Origin: Burkholderia sp. Ac-20365 | GTDB taxonomy: Bacteria; Pseudomonadota; Gammaproteobacteria; Burkholderiales; Burkholderiaceae | Reading direction: 5' to 3' | Length of the DNA: 64,000 nt | Assembly: GCF_017104715.1 (NCBI RefSeq) | Contig: NZ_JAAGPI010000027.1 | Coordinates: 1-64,000 of the forward strand | In this document: in pieces, positions 8,485-17,455 of the stretch | How the letters are laid out: each line of letters begins with the position of its first letter | Numbering within the stretch: position 1 is the stretch's first letter | Position numbers and translations under genes: made by a program | Notes under the pieces: generated by a model | What the model saw: the letters and a program-made list of their open reading frames with translations, nothing else | What the model was told of the DNA's origin: nothing | Database searches by the model: none

Positions 8485-9615
8485 ATGACTGTAAAGCTCA
8501 CGATAGATTGCATGGGAGGCGACCACGGCCCGTCCGTGACCGTTCCCGCTGCCGTCAACTTCGTTCGCTCGCACCCCGATGCGCACCTGATGCTCGTCGG
8601 CATCGAAAGCGCGATTCGTGCTCAGCTGAAAAAGCTGAAAGCGACCGACAACCCGGCACTCACCGTCGTCCCCGCGTCCGAGATCGTTGCAATGGACGAT
8701 CCCGTCGAAGTCGCGCTTCGCAAGAAGAAAGACTCGTCGATGCGCGTGGCGTTGAATCGCGTCAAGGACGATGAGGCGCAGGCCTGCGTCTCCGCTGGCA
8801 ACACCGGCGCGTTGATGGCCGTTTCCCGCTATGTTCTGAAAACGCTCACGGGCATCGAACGCCCGGCGATCGCGTTCGCCCTGCCCAATCCCACCGGCTA
8901 CACGACGATGCTCGACCTCGGCGCGAACGTCGATTGCGAGCCGCAGCATCTGCTGCAGTTCGCGGAGATGGGGCACGCTCTGGTTTCTGCCGTCGAAGGC
9001 AAGGACCGTCCGAGCATCGGGCTCCTGAATATCGGCGAAGAGGTCATCAAGGGCAACGAGACCATCAAGCGTGCGGGCGAACTGCTGCGTAGCAGCACCC
9101 TCAATTTCCGCGGCAACGTGGAAGGCAACGATATCTACAAAGGCACCGTCGACGTGATCGTCTGCGATGGCTTCGTCGGTAACGTTGCGCTGAAGACGTC
9201 GGAAGGGCTCGCGCAGATGCTCTCCGACATCATCAAGGAAGAATTCGGCCGCTCGTGGCTGACCAAGGTGATGGCCGTGCTGGCGCTGCCTGTGCTGCTG
9301 CGTTTCAAGAAGCGCGTCGATCACCGGCAATACAACGGCGCAGCGCTCCTCGGCCTGCGCGGGCTCGTGATCAAAAGCCACGGTTCGGCCGATGCTTACG
9401 CGTTTGAGTGGGCAATCAAACGCGGGTATGATGCCGTCAAAAATGGCGTTCTGGAACGCCTCGCCCGCGCGATGGAGGAGAACGCGGGTTCACTCGAACA
9501 GGCGAAGCGCGAGACTGGCGGCGCGGGTTCCGCGAACCAGGCGGCGAGCCCGATTGCGGGTCCGGTTGCCGGACAGCCGGCCGAGCCGTACAGCGCACAA
9601 TCCTCGAAGGCATAA
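8485..9615 (+). CDS. plsX: Phosphate acyltransferase PlsX
   Basis: It converts acyl-ACP and phosphate to acyl-phosphate, the first step of phosphatidic acid synthesis with PlsY. The 376-aa product starts with the family motif LTIDCMGGDHGPS; SAGNTGALMA and the VDVIVCDGFVGNVALKTSEG region are also conserved. The last ~40 residues are a Gly/Ala/Pro-rich tail beyond the usual end. The TAA stop shares its final A with the ATG of fabH. Confidence 0.95.
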   Translation: MTVKLTIDCMGGDHGPSVTVPAAVNFVRSHPDAHLMLVGIESAIRAQLKKLKATDNPALTVVPASEIVAMDDPVEVALRKKKDSSMRVALNRVKDDEAQACVSAGNTGALMAVSRYVLKTLTGIERPAIAFALPNPTGYTTMLDLGANVDCEPQHLLQFAEMGHALVSAVEGKDRPSIGLLNIGEEVIKGNETIKRAGELLRSSTLNFRGNVEGNDIYKGTVDVIVCDGFVGNVALKTSEGLAQMLSDIIKEEFGRSWLTKVMAVLALPVLLRFKKRVDHRQYNGAALLGLRGLVIKSHGSADAYAFEWAIKRGYDAVKNGVLERLARAMEENAGSLEQAKRETGGAGSANQAASPIAGPVAGQPAEPYSAQSSKA

Positions 9616-10604
9616 TGGCTCAATCCACTACCTATTCCCGCGTGCTGGGCACCGGCAGCTATCTGCCGCCCAACCGCGTTTCCAATCAGGAACTGGCTGA
9701 TCGTCTCGCGCAGCAGGGCGTCGAGACGAGTGACGAATGGATCGTGGCCCGCACGGGCATCCACGCGCGTCACTTCGCCGAACCTGATGTCACCACCAGC
9801 GACCTCGCGCTGATCGCATCGCAGCGCGCGATCGAAGCTGCCGACGTCGATCCGCAATCCATCGACCTGATCATCGTCGCGACGTCGACGCCGGACTTCG
9901 TTTTCCCGAGCACGGCGTGTCTGCTGCAGAACAAACTGGGCATCAGGAACAACGGCGCGGCGTTCGACGTACAAGCCGTATGCTCAGGTTTTGCCTATGC
10001 CGTTGCGACGGCTGACAGCTTCATCCGAAGCGGGCAACATCGTACTGCGCTGGTGGTCGGTGCCGAAACGTTCTCGCGCATTCTCGATTTCAACGACCGC
10101 ACCACCTGCGTGCTGTTCGGTGACGGCGCGGGTGCCGTCATCCTGCAGGCGTCGGATGAACCGGGCGTGCTGTCGAGCGCGTTGCACGCGGACGGCAGCC
10201 ATTCGAACATTCTCTGCACGCCGGGCAATGTAAACGGCGGCATCGTGCAAGGCAGCGCGTTTCTGCATATGGACGGTCAGGCAGTGTTCAAGCTGGCCGT
10301 CAATGTGCTCGAAAAGGTCGCTGTCGAAGCGCTGCAGAAGGCGGATCTCAAGCCCGAGCAGGTCGACTGGCTGATTCCGCACCAGGCCAACATCCGCATC
10401 ATGCAGAGCACGTGCCGCAAGCTCGGCCTGCCGCAGGAGCGGATGGTCGTCACCGTGCACGAGCACGGCAATACGTCGGCGGCGTCGATTCCGCTTGCTC
10501 TCGACGTCGCCGTCCGCGACGGACGCATCCAGCGCGGTCACAACGTGCTGATCGAAGGCGTCGGCGGCGGCTTTACATGGGGCGCGTCGGTCATCCGTTT
10601 CTGA
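9615..10604 (+). CDS. fabH: Beta-ketoacyl-ACP synthase III
   Basis: It condenses acetyl-CoA with malonyl-ACP to start fatty-acid elongation. It is 329 aa. The catalytic triad is Cys123 in AVCSGF, His256 in PHQANIRI and Asn286 in HGNTSAAS. The one-base overlap with plsX shows tight coupling. It lies in the standard cluster order fabH-fabD-fabG-acpP-fabF. Confidence 0.97.
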   Translation: MAQSTTYSRVLGTGSYLPPNRVSNQELADRLAQQGVETSDEWIVARTGIHARHFAEPDVTTSDLALIASQRAIEAADVDPQSIDLIIVATSTPDFVFPSTACLLQNKLGIRNNGAAFDVQAVCSGFAYAVATADSFIRSGQHRTALVVGAETFSRILDFNDRTTCVLFGDGAGAVILQASDEPGVLSSALHADGSHSNILCTPGNVNGGIVQGSAFLHMDGQAVFKLAVNVLEKVAVEALQKADLKPEQVDWLIPHQANIRIMQSTCRKLGLPQERMVVTVHEHGNTSAASIPLALDVAVRDGRIQRGHNVLIEGVGGGFTWGASVIRF

Positions 10605-10700
10605 CGACCGCGCGCGGCGGCGCCTGAGCGCCGCTTCAAGTGGCAGCGCATGCATCGCGTGCGCGTCACGCACATTTGAACTCATCGAATTGGGGACGAT

Positions 10701-11633
10701 ATGAAATTTGCGTTCGTTTTTCCGGGGCAGGGCTCGCAGTCGGTGGGCATGCTCAACGCGTTCGCCGACCACGCGATCGTGCGGGAAACCCTCCAGGAAG
10801 CGTCCGATGCGCTCAATCAGGATCTCGGCAAGCTGATCGCCGAAGGTCCGGCTGAAGACCTGAATCTGACTACCAACACCCAACCCGTGATGCTGACGGC
10901 TGCTTACGCGATCTTTCGCGCGTGGCAGGCGGCAGGCGGCCCTGCGCCTACAATCGTGGCCGGTCATAGCCTGGGTGAATACACGGCGCTCGTCGCTGCC
11001 GGTGCGCTGAAATTCCGCGACGCTGTGCCGCTCGTGCGTTTCCGTGCTCAGGCAATGCAGAACGCGGTGCCCGTCGGTCAAGGCGGCATGGCGGCAATTC
11101 TCGGTCTCGACGACGATACCGTGCGCGAAGTGTGCAAGGAAGCGTCGGCGGCGGGTGTCGTCGAAGCCGTCAACTTCAACGCGCCTGCGCAGGTCGTGAT
11201 CGCCGGCAGCAAAGCCGGCGTTGAAAAGGCGTGCGAAGTAGCGAAGGCGAAGGGCGCGAAGCGCGCGTTGCCGCTGCCCGTGTCCGCGCCGTTCCATTCG
11301 TCGCTGCTCAAGCCCGCGTCGGATCAGTTGCGCGAATATCTGGCGAGCGTCGATGTGCAGGTGCCGTCCATTCCCGTCGTGAACAACATCGACGTGGCAG
11401 TCGTCAATGAGCCTGCTGGCATCAAGGACGCGCTGGTTCGTCAGGCGGCCGGTCCCGTGCGCTGGGTCGAATGCGTGCAGTCGATCGCGAAGCAGGGCGT
11501 CACGCACGTGATCGAATGCGGTCCGGGCAAGGTGCTGGCCGGTTTGACCAAGCGTATCGACGGCAATCTGATTGGTGCGTCGATCGTCGATCCGGCATCG
11601 CTCGACGAAGTGCTGAAAGTCGTCAACGGCTAA
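10701..11633 (+). CDS. fabD: Malonyl-CoA:ACP transacylase
   Basis: It loads malonyl groups onto ACP. It is 310 aa. The N-terminal FVFPGQGSQ, nucleophile Ser90 in GHSLGEY and the His in SAPFHS are all present. A 96-nt gap with a GC-rich hairpin (about 10617-10634, no T tract) separates it from fabH. Confidence 0.97.
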   Translation: MKFAFVFPGQGSQSVGMLNAFADHAIVRETLQEASDALNQDLGKLIAEGPAEDLNLTTNTQPVMLTAAYAIFRAWQAAGGPAPTIVAGHSLGEYTALVAAGALKFRDAVPLVRFRAQAMQNAVPVGQGGMAAILGLDDDTVREVCKEASAAGVVEAVNFNAPAQVVIAGSKAGVEKACEVAKAKGAKRALPLPVSAPFHSSLLKPASDQLREYLASVDVQVPSIPVVNNIDVAVVNEPAGIKDALVRQAAGPVRWVECVQSIAKQGVTHVIECGPGKVLAGLTKRIDGNLIGASIVDPASLDEVLKVVNG

Positions 11634-11699
11634 ACGTCTATCTGAAGGCAGCAAAGAATCAATCGGCCCTGCGTGTGCAGGGCATTGTGGAAAGCAACG

Positions 11700-12449
11700 A
11701 TGGAAAAGACTCTCGACAAACAGATTGCGATCGTGACGGGTGCCTCGCGCGGCATCGGTCGTGCAATCGCGATCGAACTCGCGCGTCAGGGCGCGATGGT
11801 GATCGGCACGGCAACCAGCGAAAGCGGCGCCAGCGCGATCACGGAAGCGTTCAAGGCTGAAGGCCTGAATGGCCGCGGCGCTGTGCTCAACGTCAACGAC
11901 GCAGCGGCAGCCGAAGCGCTGATCGACGGCACCGTGAAGGAATTCGGCGCGCTCAACGTGCTGGTGAACAACGCAGGCATCACGCAGGACCAGCTTGCGA
12001 TGCGCATGAAGGACGAGGACTGGGATGCTGTCATCGACACGAACCTCAAGTCCGTGTTCCGTCTGTCGCGCGCCGTGCTGCGCCCCATGATGAAGGCACG
12101 CGGCGGTCGCATCATCAACATCACGTCGGTGGTCGGCTCGGCGGGCAATCCGGGGCAGGCGAACTACGCGGCGGCGAAGGCCGGCGTGGCAGGCATGACG
12201 CGTGCACTGGCTCGTGAAATCGGCAGCCGCAACATTACGGTGAACTGTGTTGCGCCGGGTTTCATCGATACCGATATGACGAGGACGCTGCCTGAAGAGC
12301 AGCAGGTCGCACTGAAGTCGCAGATTCCGCTCGGCCGTCTTGGCAGCCCGGAAGATATCGCACACGCCGTGACGTTCCTCGCATCGCCGCAAGCCGGTTA
12401 CATCACCGGCACGACGCTGCACGTGAACGGCGGCATGTACATGTCGTAA
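11700..12449 (+). CDS. fabG: 3-oxoacyl-ACP reductase
   Basis: The NADPH-dependent ketoreductase of fatty-acid synthesis, a 249-aa short-chain dehydrogenase. It has TGASRGIGRA for nucleotide binding, the NNAG motif, and catalytic Ser143, Tyr156 and Lys160. I chose ATG 11700 (MEKTLDKQIAIVTGAS); nine upstream in-frame codons are unlikely to be translated. Confidence 0.97.
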   Translation: MEKTLDKQIAIVTGASRGIGRAIAIELARQGAMVIGTATSESGASAITEAFKAEGLNGRGAVLNVNDAAAAEALIDGTVKEFGALNVLVNNAGITQDQLAMRMKDEDWDAVIDTNLKSVFRLSRAVLRPMMKARGGRIINITSVVGSAGNPGQANYAAAKAGVAGMTRALAREIGSRNITVNCVAPGFIDTDMTRTLPEEQQVALKSQIPLGRLGSPEDIAHAVTFLASPQAGYITGTTLHVNGGMYMS

Positions 12450-12598
12450 TCAAATTCGGTTACTATCCGCGCCGCGATACCTTTCGAAGCGCGGATTGAC
12501 CGGCTTTACAGCAACCAAGTGCGTCGCTTTTTTACAGATGCAAACCTGATAAAATGCGCGCACCTGTATTTATGAACTTTTTTCCCTTGGAGGGGTTA

Positions 12599-12838
12599 AT
12601 GGACAATATCGAACAGCGCGTCAAGAAGATCGTTGCAGAGCAACTCGGTGTTGCAGAAGCGGAAATCAAGAACGAAGCATCGTTCGTGAACGACCTCGGC
12701 GCTGACTCGCTCGACACCGTTGAACTGGTGATGGCTCTCGAAGACGAATTCGGTATGGAAATTCCGGATGAAGAAGCCGAGAAGATCACGACGGTTCAGC
12801 AAGCGATCGACTACGCTCGCGCCAACGTCAAGGCCTAA
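12599..12838 (+). CDS. acpP: Acyl carrier protein
   Basis: A 79-aa acidic carrier. Phosphopantetheine attaches at Ser37 in [13 protein letters not shown] 12599 follows a strong GGAGGGG ribosome site, consistent with ACP abundance. The holo-ACP synthase gene acpS lies in the same window at 26452, and ACP is the partner of the neighbouring PlsX and Fab enzymes. Confidence 0.98.
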
Positions 12839-13193
12839 GGTCATTCGCGCCTGCCAGGTTGCTTCGGCTGCTGCCAGAACGGCGGCTTCCGTTGTGCCGG
12901 CAGCCCTCTCGTGCCGTTCGTCGGCGCATGTGGGGCAGGCGTCAATGTCAATGCGCATGCGCGCAAGCCTGACGGCCTCGTTCAAGGCGCACCGGCCGAT
13001 GCTGCATTTATCGGTTCTCTCGCCATTGCGCTTACTGGTGCATGTTCCGGCGTTTTCGCCAGTGCACTGGTCAGCGTATTCGTCAGCGCCCTGGTCAGCG
13101 CGTTCGTCAGGTTAAACAGCCACAGGGCTCACAGGGCGCTTTCCTGTGCGCTGCTGTGGCTTTTGTTTTGTCATCTATGGAAAAGGGGTTACC
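12839..13193. other. acpP-fabF intergenic region with a 24-bp tandem repeat
   Basis: These 355 bases hold no recognisable gene. Two copies of a 24-bp unit starting CTGGTCAGCG lie at 13067-13090 and 13091-13114; their first 20 bases match at 18 positions. An ORF over 12911-13252 encodes a repetitive hydrophobic stretch but runs into fabF in another frame and has no clear ribosome site. Confidence 0.4.
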
Positions 13194-14432
13194 GTGAGCC
13201 GTCGTCGTGTTGTTGTTACAGGCCTGGGGCTTATTTCGCCTGTTGGCAATAATGTTGCCGACGGCTGGGCCAATCTGGTCGCCGGCAAGTCTGGCATCGC
13301 CAACATCACGAAGTTCGATGCGTCGAACTTCTCCACGCGTTTCGCCGGCGAAGTGAAGGGCTTCAATATCGAAGACTACATTCCCGCCAAGGAAGCGCGC
13401 CATATGGATACGTTCATCCATTACGGCGTGGCTGCCGGCATCCAGGCGATGCGGGACAGCGGCCTTGAGATCACCGACGAGAATTCGGAGCGCGTGGGCG
13501 TGGTCGTCGGTTCGGGCATCGGCGGTCTGCCGATGATCGAAGTCACGCAAACGGAACTGCTGAATCGTGGCCCGCGCCGCATTTCGCCGTTCTTCGTGCC
13601 GGCGTCGATCATCAACATGATCTCCGGCCATCTGTCCATCAAGTTTGGCCTGAAAGGCCCGAATCTGTCGATGGTGACGGCCTGTACGACGGGTCTGCAC
13701 TGTATCGGCGAGGCTTCGCGCCTGATTGAATACGGCGACGCAGACGTGATGATCGCCGGTGGCGCGGAATCGACCGTTTCGCCGCTCGGTATCGGCGGTT
13801 TCGCGGCGGCACGCGCGCTGTCGCAGCGCAATGACGATCCCGCAACGGCGAGCCGTCCGTGGGACAAGGACCGCGACGGTTTCGTGCTGGGCGAAGGCGC
13901 AGGCGTGATGGTGCTCGAAGAGTACGAGCACGCGAAGGCGCGCGGCGCGAAGATCTACGCGGAAGTCAGCGGCTACGGCATGAGCGGCGACGCATACCAC
14001 ATGACCGCTCCGCTGGAAGATGGCGATGGCGCACGGCGTTGCATGATCGCGGCGCTGAAGAACGCTGGCGTGAACCTCGACGAAGTGAACTATCTGAACG
14101 CGCACGGCACGTCGACGCCGCTGGGTGACCTCGCAGAAACCACGGGTATCAAGCGCGCCTTCGGCGATCACTCGAAGAAGATCGTCGTGAACTCGACGAA
14201 GTCGATGACGGGCCACCTGCTGGGTGGCGCTGGCGGCCTGGAGTCGGTGTTCACGGTGCTAGCCGTGCATCATCAGGTGTCGCCGCCGACCATCAACATC
14301 TTCAACCAGGATCCGGAATGCGATCTCGACTACTGCGCGAATACCGCGCGGGAGATGAAGATCGATGTCGCGCTGAAGAACTCGTTCGGGTTCGGCGGCA
14401 CGAACGGTACGCTGGTTTTCAAGCGCGGCTGA
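13194..14432 (+). CDS. fabF: Beta-ketoacyl-ACP synthase II
   Basis: The elongating condensing enzyme. GTG 13194, preceded by AAAAGGGG, gives 412 aa beginning (M)SRRRVVVTGLGL. The catalytic Cys164 (TACTTG), His304 (NAHGTSTPLGD) and His341 (MTGHLLG) are one residue offset from E. coli FabF (163/303/340). It ends the fatty-acid cluster. Confidence 0.97.
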   Translation: MSRRRVVVTGLGLISPVGNNVADGWANLVAGKSGIANITKFDASNFSTRFAGEVKGFNIEDYIPAKEARHMDTFIHYGVAAGIQAMRDSGLEITDENSERVGVVVGSGIGGLPMIEVTQTELLNRGPRRISPFFVPASIINMISGHLSIKFGLKGPNLSMVTACTTGLHCIGEASRLIEYGDADVMIAGGAESTVSPLGIGGFAAARALSQRNDDPATASRPWDKDRDGFVLGEGAGVMVLEEYEHAKARGAKIYAEVSGYGMSGDAYHMTAPLEDGDGARRCMIAALKNAGVNLDEVNYLNAHGTSTPLGDLAETTGIKRAFGDHSKKIVVNSTKSMTGHLLGGAGGLESVFTVLAVHHQVSPPTINIFNQDPECDLDYCANTAREMKIDVALKNSFGFGGTNGTLVFKRG

Positions 14433-14462
14433 TCGTTGACGGGGGCATCTCCGCTGCCGGTC

Positions 14463-14921
14463 ATGCCGGCGTCCGCTCCTGATACCGCACTGAACGGCGG
14501 ACCCTCGCAGCGCATTGCGCTGCGGCGGTCCGCCGCGTTGCATCTGGCGGCCGCGTTTTTCATCGTGGTTGCTGTGGCGGCCGTCTGGATGACTGTCGCG
14601 CCGCGCGTTGGCACAGCCAGTGCCACGGTGGCTGGCATGCTGGTGTTCGCGATTCTGGCCTGGTCGGCTGTCCGTCACGCGCACGATCAGCCGGGCGCCC
14701 TTAAAATCGGGCCGGAATGGTTGTCGATCTGGAGCCGGGCGGGAATATTGCGCGCTCAGGGCCGTATCACTGGATGCAGCCAATGGAGCGACAGCCTGTT
14801 GATGCTACGGCTCGAGGAAGACAGCGGTGCGCTGCATCGGGTCCTGATCGCGGCAGACATGCTGGAACGGGGCGATTTTCGCCGGCTTGCCGTCCTCGCC
14901 AGGCACGGCGCGCACGTCTGA
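14463..14921 (+). CDS. Small membrane protein, YgfX (CptA)-like
   Basis: A 152-aa protein with two adjacent transmembrane helices (roughly residues 28-70) and a soluble C-terminal part. The layout (two helices, a short beta-rich domain, then a DMLERGDFRRLAVLAR-type ending) resembles the YgfX family, known in E. coli as the partner of SdhE and proposed to affect FtsZ/MreB. No sdhE gene is nearby. A TTG at 14436 is an alternative start. The family assignment is by pattern only. Confidence 0.5.
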   Translation: MPASAPDTALNGGPSQRIALRRSAALHLAAAFFIVVAVAAVWMTVAPRVGTASATVAGMLVFAILAWSAVRHAHDQPGALKIGPEWLSIWSRAGILRAQGRITGCSQWSDSLLMLRLEEDSGALHRVLIAADMLERGDFRRLAVLARHGAHV

Positions 14922-14949
14922 GCGGGCCAGCCAGCGCGGCCGGAGCCTT

Positions 14950-14985
14950 GACTGTAAAGACTGTAACGGCTGTTACGCGCGTAAC
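14950..14985. repeat. 9-bp-period repeat array upstream of rpoE
   Basis: The direct repeats GACTGTAAA (14950-14958) and GACTGTAAC (14959-14967) are followed by GTTAC (14972-14976) and GTAAC (14981-14985). The last parts form GTAAC-N4-GTTAC-N4-GTAAC, including the perfect 14-bp palindrome GTTACGCGCGTAAC (14972-14985). It lies 68-103 nt before the rpoE start and could be an operator. Confidence 0.5.
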
Positions 14986-15052
14986 GTGCCGCGTTGAAGG
15001 GGACGCTACAATGGTGCCCCGCTACACGCGCAAAAGTTAACGGATTTATCAG

Positions 15053-15652
15053 GTGAGCGAAAAAGAAATAGATCAGGTGCTGGTTGAACGCGTCCAGAAT
15101 GGCGACAAGGCTGCGTTCGAGCTTCTGGTCTCCAAGTACCACCGCAAGATCATCCGCCTGATCTCGCGCCTCGTGCGGGATCCCGCCGAGGTCGAGGATG
15201 TGGCCCAGGATGCCTTTATCAAGGCATACCGGGCGCTGCCCCAATTCCGCGGAGAATCCGCGTTCTATACGTGGTTGTACCGGATTGCCGTCAACACGGC
15301 CAAGAATTACCTTGCGACCCAGGGCCGGCGTGCGCCCACTTCGACGGAAGCAGATGCTGAAGAAGCTGAAACTTTCTCGGATGCCGACCAACTAAGGGAT
15401 ATCAACACGCCCGAGTCGATGTTGATGAGCAAACAGATCGCTGAGACGGTCAATGCTGCAATGGCGGTTTTACCGGAAGAGCTGCGCACCGCCATAACTC
15501 TTCGTGAAATTGAAGGTCTGAGTTACGAGGAAATCGCTGAAATGATGGGTTGCCCGATCGGCACCGTCAGATCAAGAATTTTCCGCGCTCGTGAGGCCAT
15601 TGCGGCAAAATTGCGTCCGCTGCTTGACACACCCGAAGGCAAGCGCTGGTAA
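15053..15652 (+). CDS. rpoE: RNA polymerase sigma factor RpoE (AlgU/sigma-E type)
   Basis: The extracytoplasmic-stress ECF sigma factor, 199 aa from GTG 15053 ((M)SEKEIDQVLVERVQ). Region 2 (about 22-90) contains DVAQDAFIKAYRALPQFRGES; region 4 ends with the helix-turn-helix LSYEEIAEMMGCPIGTVRSR. It is followed by its anti-sigma factor and regulators in the order rpoE-rseA-rseB-mucD, so envelope damage should release this sigma factor, which then activates its own operon. Confidence 0.95.
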   Translation: MSEKEIDQVLVERVQNGDKAAFELLVSKYHRKIIRLISRLVRDPAEVEDVAQDAFIKAYRALPQFRGESAFYTWLYRIAVNTAKNYLATQGRRAPTSTEADAEEAETFSDADQLRDINTPESMLMSKQIAETVNAAMAVLPEELRTAITLREIEGLSYEEIAEMMGCPIGTVRSRIFRAREAIAAKLRPLLDTPEGKRW

Positions 15653-15749
15653 CGCTGTTCGAAACAGCAGCCAGCCGGCCTCGCGGACGGCGGCGCAGTC
15701 TCTGGGTTAAGTGGTGTCACTACGTGTGTCTGTAAAGATGGGGAGCATC

Positions 15750-16391
15750 ATGGGGTCGGTTTCGATGCCAATGCAAACAAATGCGCAAGCAAGCTCGCGC
15801 GCCGAGCGTCTGTCTGCTTTCGTCGACGGGGAACTGTTCGACGGCGAGCATCCGAACACAATTCTGTCCGCGCTGGATCGTGAAGACCGCGCGAACTGGT
15901 CGTGCTATCACCTGATCGGCGACGCGCTGCGTTCGGACGATCTGGCTGTTAGTCCGGCCACGAGCAGCGCGTTCCTGAACAGTTTTTCCGCCCGCTTCGA
16001 AAGCGAAGTGCACGTGCTGGCGCCCACGTCGGCGCCTGCTACGCGCCGTCTGCTGGCACTGCGCCGTCGCGTCATTCCTGCGTTTGCCGTGGCGGCAGCA
16101 GCGGCGACGCTGACGTGGATCGTGATGCCGCAGCTCTCCGGCGTCGGTACGGGGGCCAGCGTGACGCAGGTCGCGTCGGTCGCACCGCAGTCGGACTCGA
16201 TGCAGCGCGTGGCAATGGCGTCGATGCCGGCCGCGACGGCGGCTCAGGCCAATGCATCGGACGGCAACATCATCCGCGACGCGAGTCTCGACCAATATCT
16301 GGAAGCGCATCAGCAGTTCGGCCTTCAGCCCGTCGTATCGGGTTCGATGCCGATGCTCCGCGCGGCCTCTCTGACCACGCAGGGCCACTAG
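15750..16391 (+). CDS. rseA: Anti-sigma-E factor RseA/MucA
   Basis: An inner-membrane anti-sigma factor. ATG 15750 (after GGGGAG) gives 213 aa. The N-terminal ~80 residues match the RseA sigma-binding domain (RLSAFVDGELFDGEHP; WSCYHLIGDALRSDD). One transmembrane helix lies around residues 109-130 (VIPAFAVAAAAATLTWIVM), and the remainder is periplasmic. It sequesters the RpoE encoded just upstream until regulated proteolysis frees it. An upstream GTG at 15711 is a less likely start. Confidence 0.88.
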   Translation: MGSVSMPMQTNAQASSRAERLSAFVDGELFDGEHPNTILSALDREDRANWSCYHLIGDALRSDDLAVSPATSSAFLNSFSARFESEVHVLAPTSAPATRRLLALRRRVIPAFAVAAAAATLTWIVMPQLSGVGTGASVTQVASVAPQSDSMQRVAMASMPAATAAQANASDGNIIRDASLDQYLEAHQQFGLQPVVSGSMPMLRAASLTTQGH

Positions 16392-16395
16392 TCTG

Positions 16396-17436
16396 ATGCA
16401 GAGTCTGCGGTTGAAAAAAACGACTATCTGGGGGCGGCTGCCAGCGTTTCTGTTCTGTGCAGCCGTGGCGCTATCCGCCACGTCGCGCGCGTTCGCGCAA
16501 ACCGACGACTCTGCCACCCGGCGCAGCGCGTCCGAGCTGCTGAACAGGATCCATCAGGCCGCGCAGCAGCAGAACTACGAAGGCGCGTTCGTCTATCAGC
16601 GCGGTGACTTTGTCCAGTCCTCGCGCATTTCTCATTACACGACGCGTAACGACGGCGAGTTCGAGTCGCTCGAAAGCCTCGACGGCAAGCCGCGCAAGAT
16701 GCTCCGGCATAACGACGAGCTGTACACGTTCGTGCCCGAGCGGCATTTGTGCGTTGTCGAAAAGCGGCAGAACAAGGATTCGTTCCCCGCGCTGCTGTCG
16801 GCGACCGGCGAGCAGGTGCTGACGGTCTACGAGCCGAAGATGCTGGGTACGGACCGCGTCGCCGGTATCGACAGCCAGGTGATCGAGCTCGACCCGAAGG
16901 ACGCAAACCGCTTCGCCTACAAGCTGTGGGCGGACACAAAGACGGGTCTCCTGCTGCGCGCGCAGACGCTCGATCCGAGCGGTCAGGTTCTCGAGCAGAT
17001 GTCGTTTTCGCAGATTCGCATCGGCGTGCCGGCCGATAAGGCGCCGATCGCCTCCGGTATCAAGAATACGGCCGGCTGGACGGTGGTGCGCCCGCCCGTC
17101 GAACCTGTGGATATGGAGGCGCAAGGCTGGCAGATCACGTCGCCCGTGGCCGGTTTCCGCAAGATTCGCGAGTTGCGCCGGCCGATGGCGGCGCATGATC
17201 CGTCCAATCCGCCTATCCCGGTCGACCAGATGGTGTTCTCGGACGGTCTTGCTGCAATATCCATCTTCGTCGAGCCGGTCGAAAAGAGTACCCGCAAGGA
17301 AGGCGCCGGAAGCAGCGGTGCAACGCACGTGCTGGTCAAGCGGCGCGGCGATTTCTGGATCACGTTGCTCGGGGAAGTGCCTCAGACCACGTTGCAGCAA
17401 TTTGCGGCTGCCATAGAATACAAGCCTTCCAGGTAA
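16396..17436 (+). CDS. rseB: Sigma-E regulatory protein RseB/MucB
   Basis: A periplasmic protein that binds RseA and shields it from DegS-type cleavage while sensing lipoprotein or LPS stress. It is 346 aa with a signal peptide ending near ATSRAFAQ (residue ~33). The MucB/RseB fold is recognisable from NYEGAFVYQRGDFVQSSRI, KMLRHNDELYTFVPE and a C-terminal domain with FSDGLAAISIFVEP. It starts only 4 nt after rseA. Confidence 0.92.
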   Translation: MQSLRLKKTTIWGRLPAFLFCAAVALSATSRAFAQTDDSATRRSASELLNRIHQAAQQQNYEGAFVYQRGDFVQSSRISHYTTRNDGEFESLESLDGKPRKMLRHNDELYTFVPERHLCVVEKRQNKDSFPALLSATGEQVLTVYEPKMLGTDRVAGIDSQVIELDPKDANRFAYKLWADTKTGLLLRAQTLDPSGQVLEQMSFSQIRIGVPADKAPIASGIKNTAGWTVVRPPVEPVDMEAQGWQITSPVAGFRKIRELRRPMAAHDPSNPPIPVDQMVFSDGLAAISIFVEPVEKSTRKEGAGSSGATHVLVKRRGDFWITLLGEVPQTTLQQFAAAIEYKPSR

Positions 17437-17455
17437 TCCTTCGGTTCGCTACGAC

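Noticed and set aside
9984..12422. 812-codon open frame antisense to fabH-fabD-fabG
   Set aside because: A shadow of the fatty-acid genes caused by codon bias; no ribosome site or domain.
12911..13252. 113-codon ORF between acpP and fabF with repeated ALVSxFVS units
   Set aside because: No ribosome site, unnatural composition after the repeat, and it overlaps the fabF start; the repeat is listed as DNA only.
14436..14462. TTG 14436 as start of the YgfX-like gene
   Set aside because: The ATG at 14463 is stronger and the extra nine codons lack conserved sequence.
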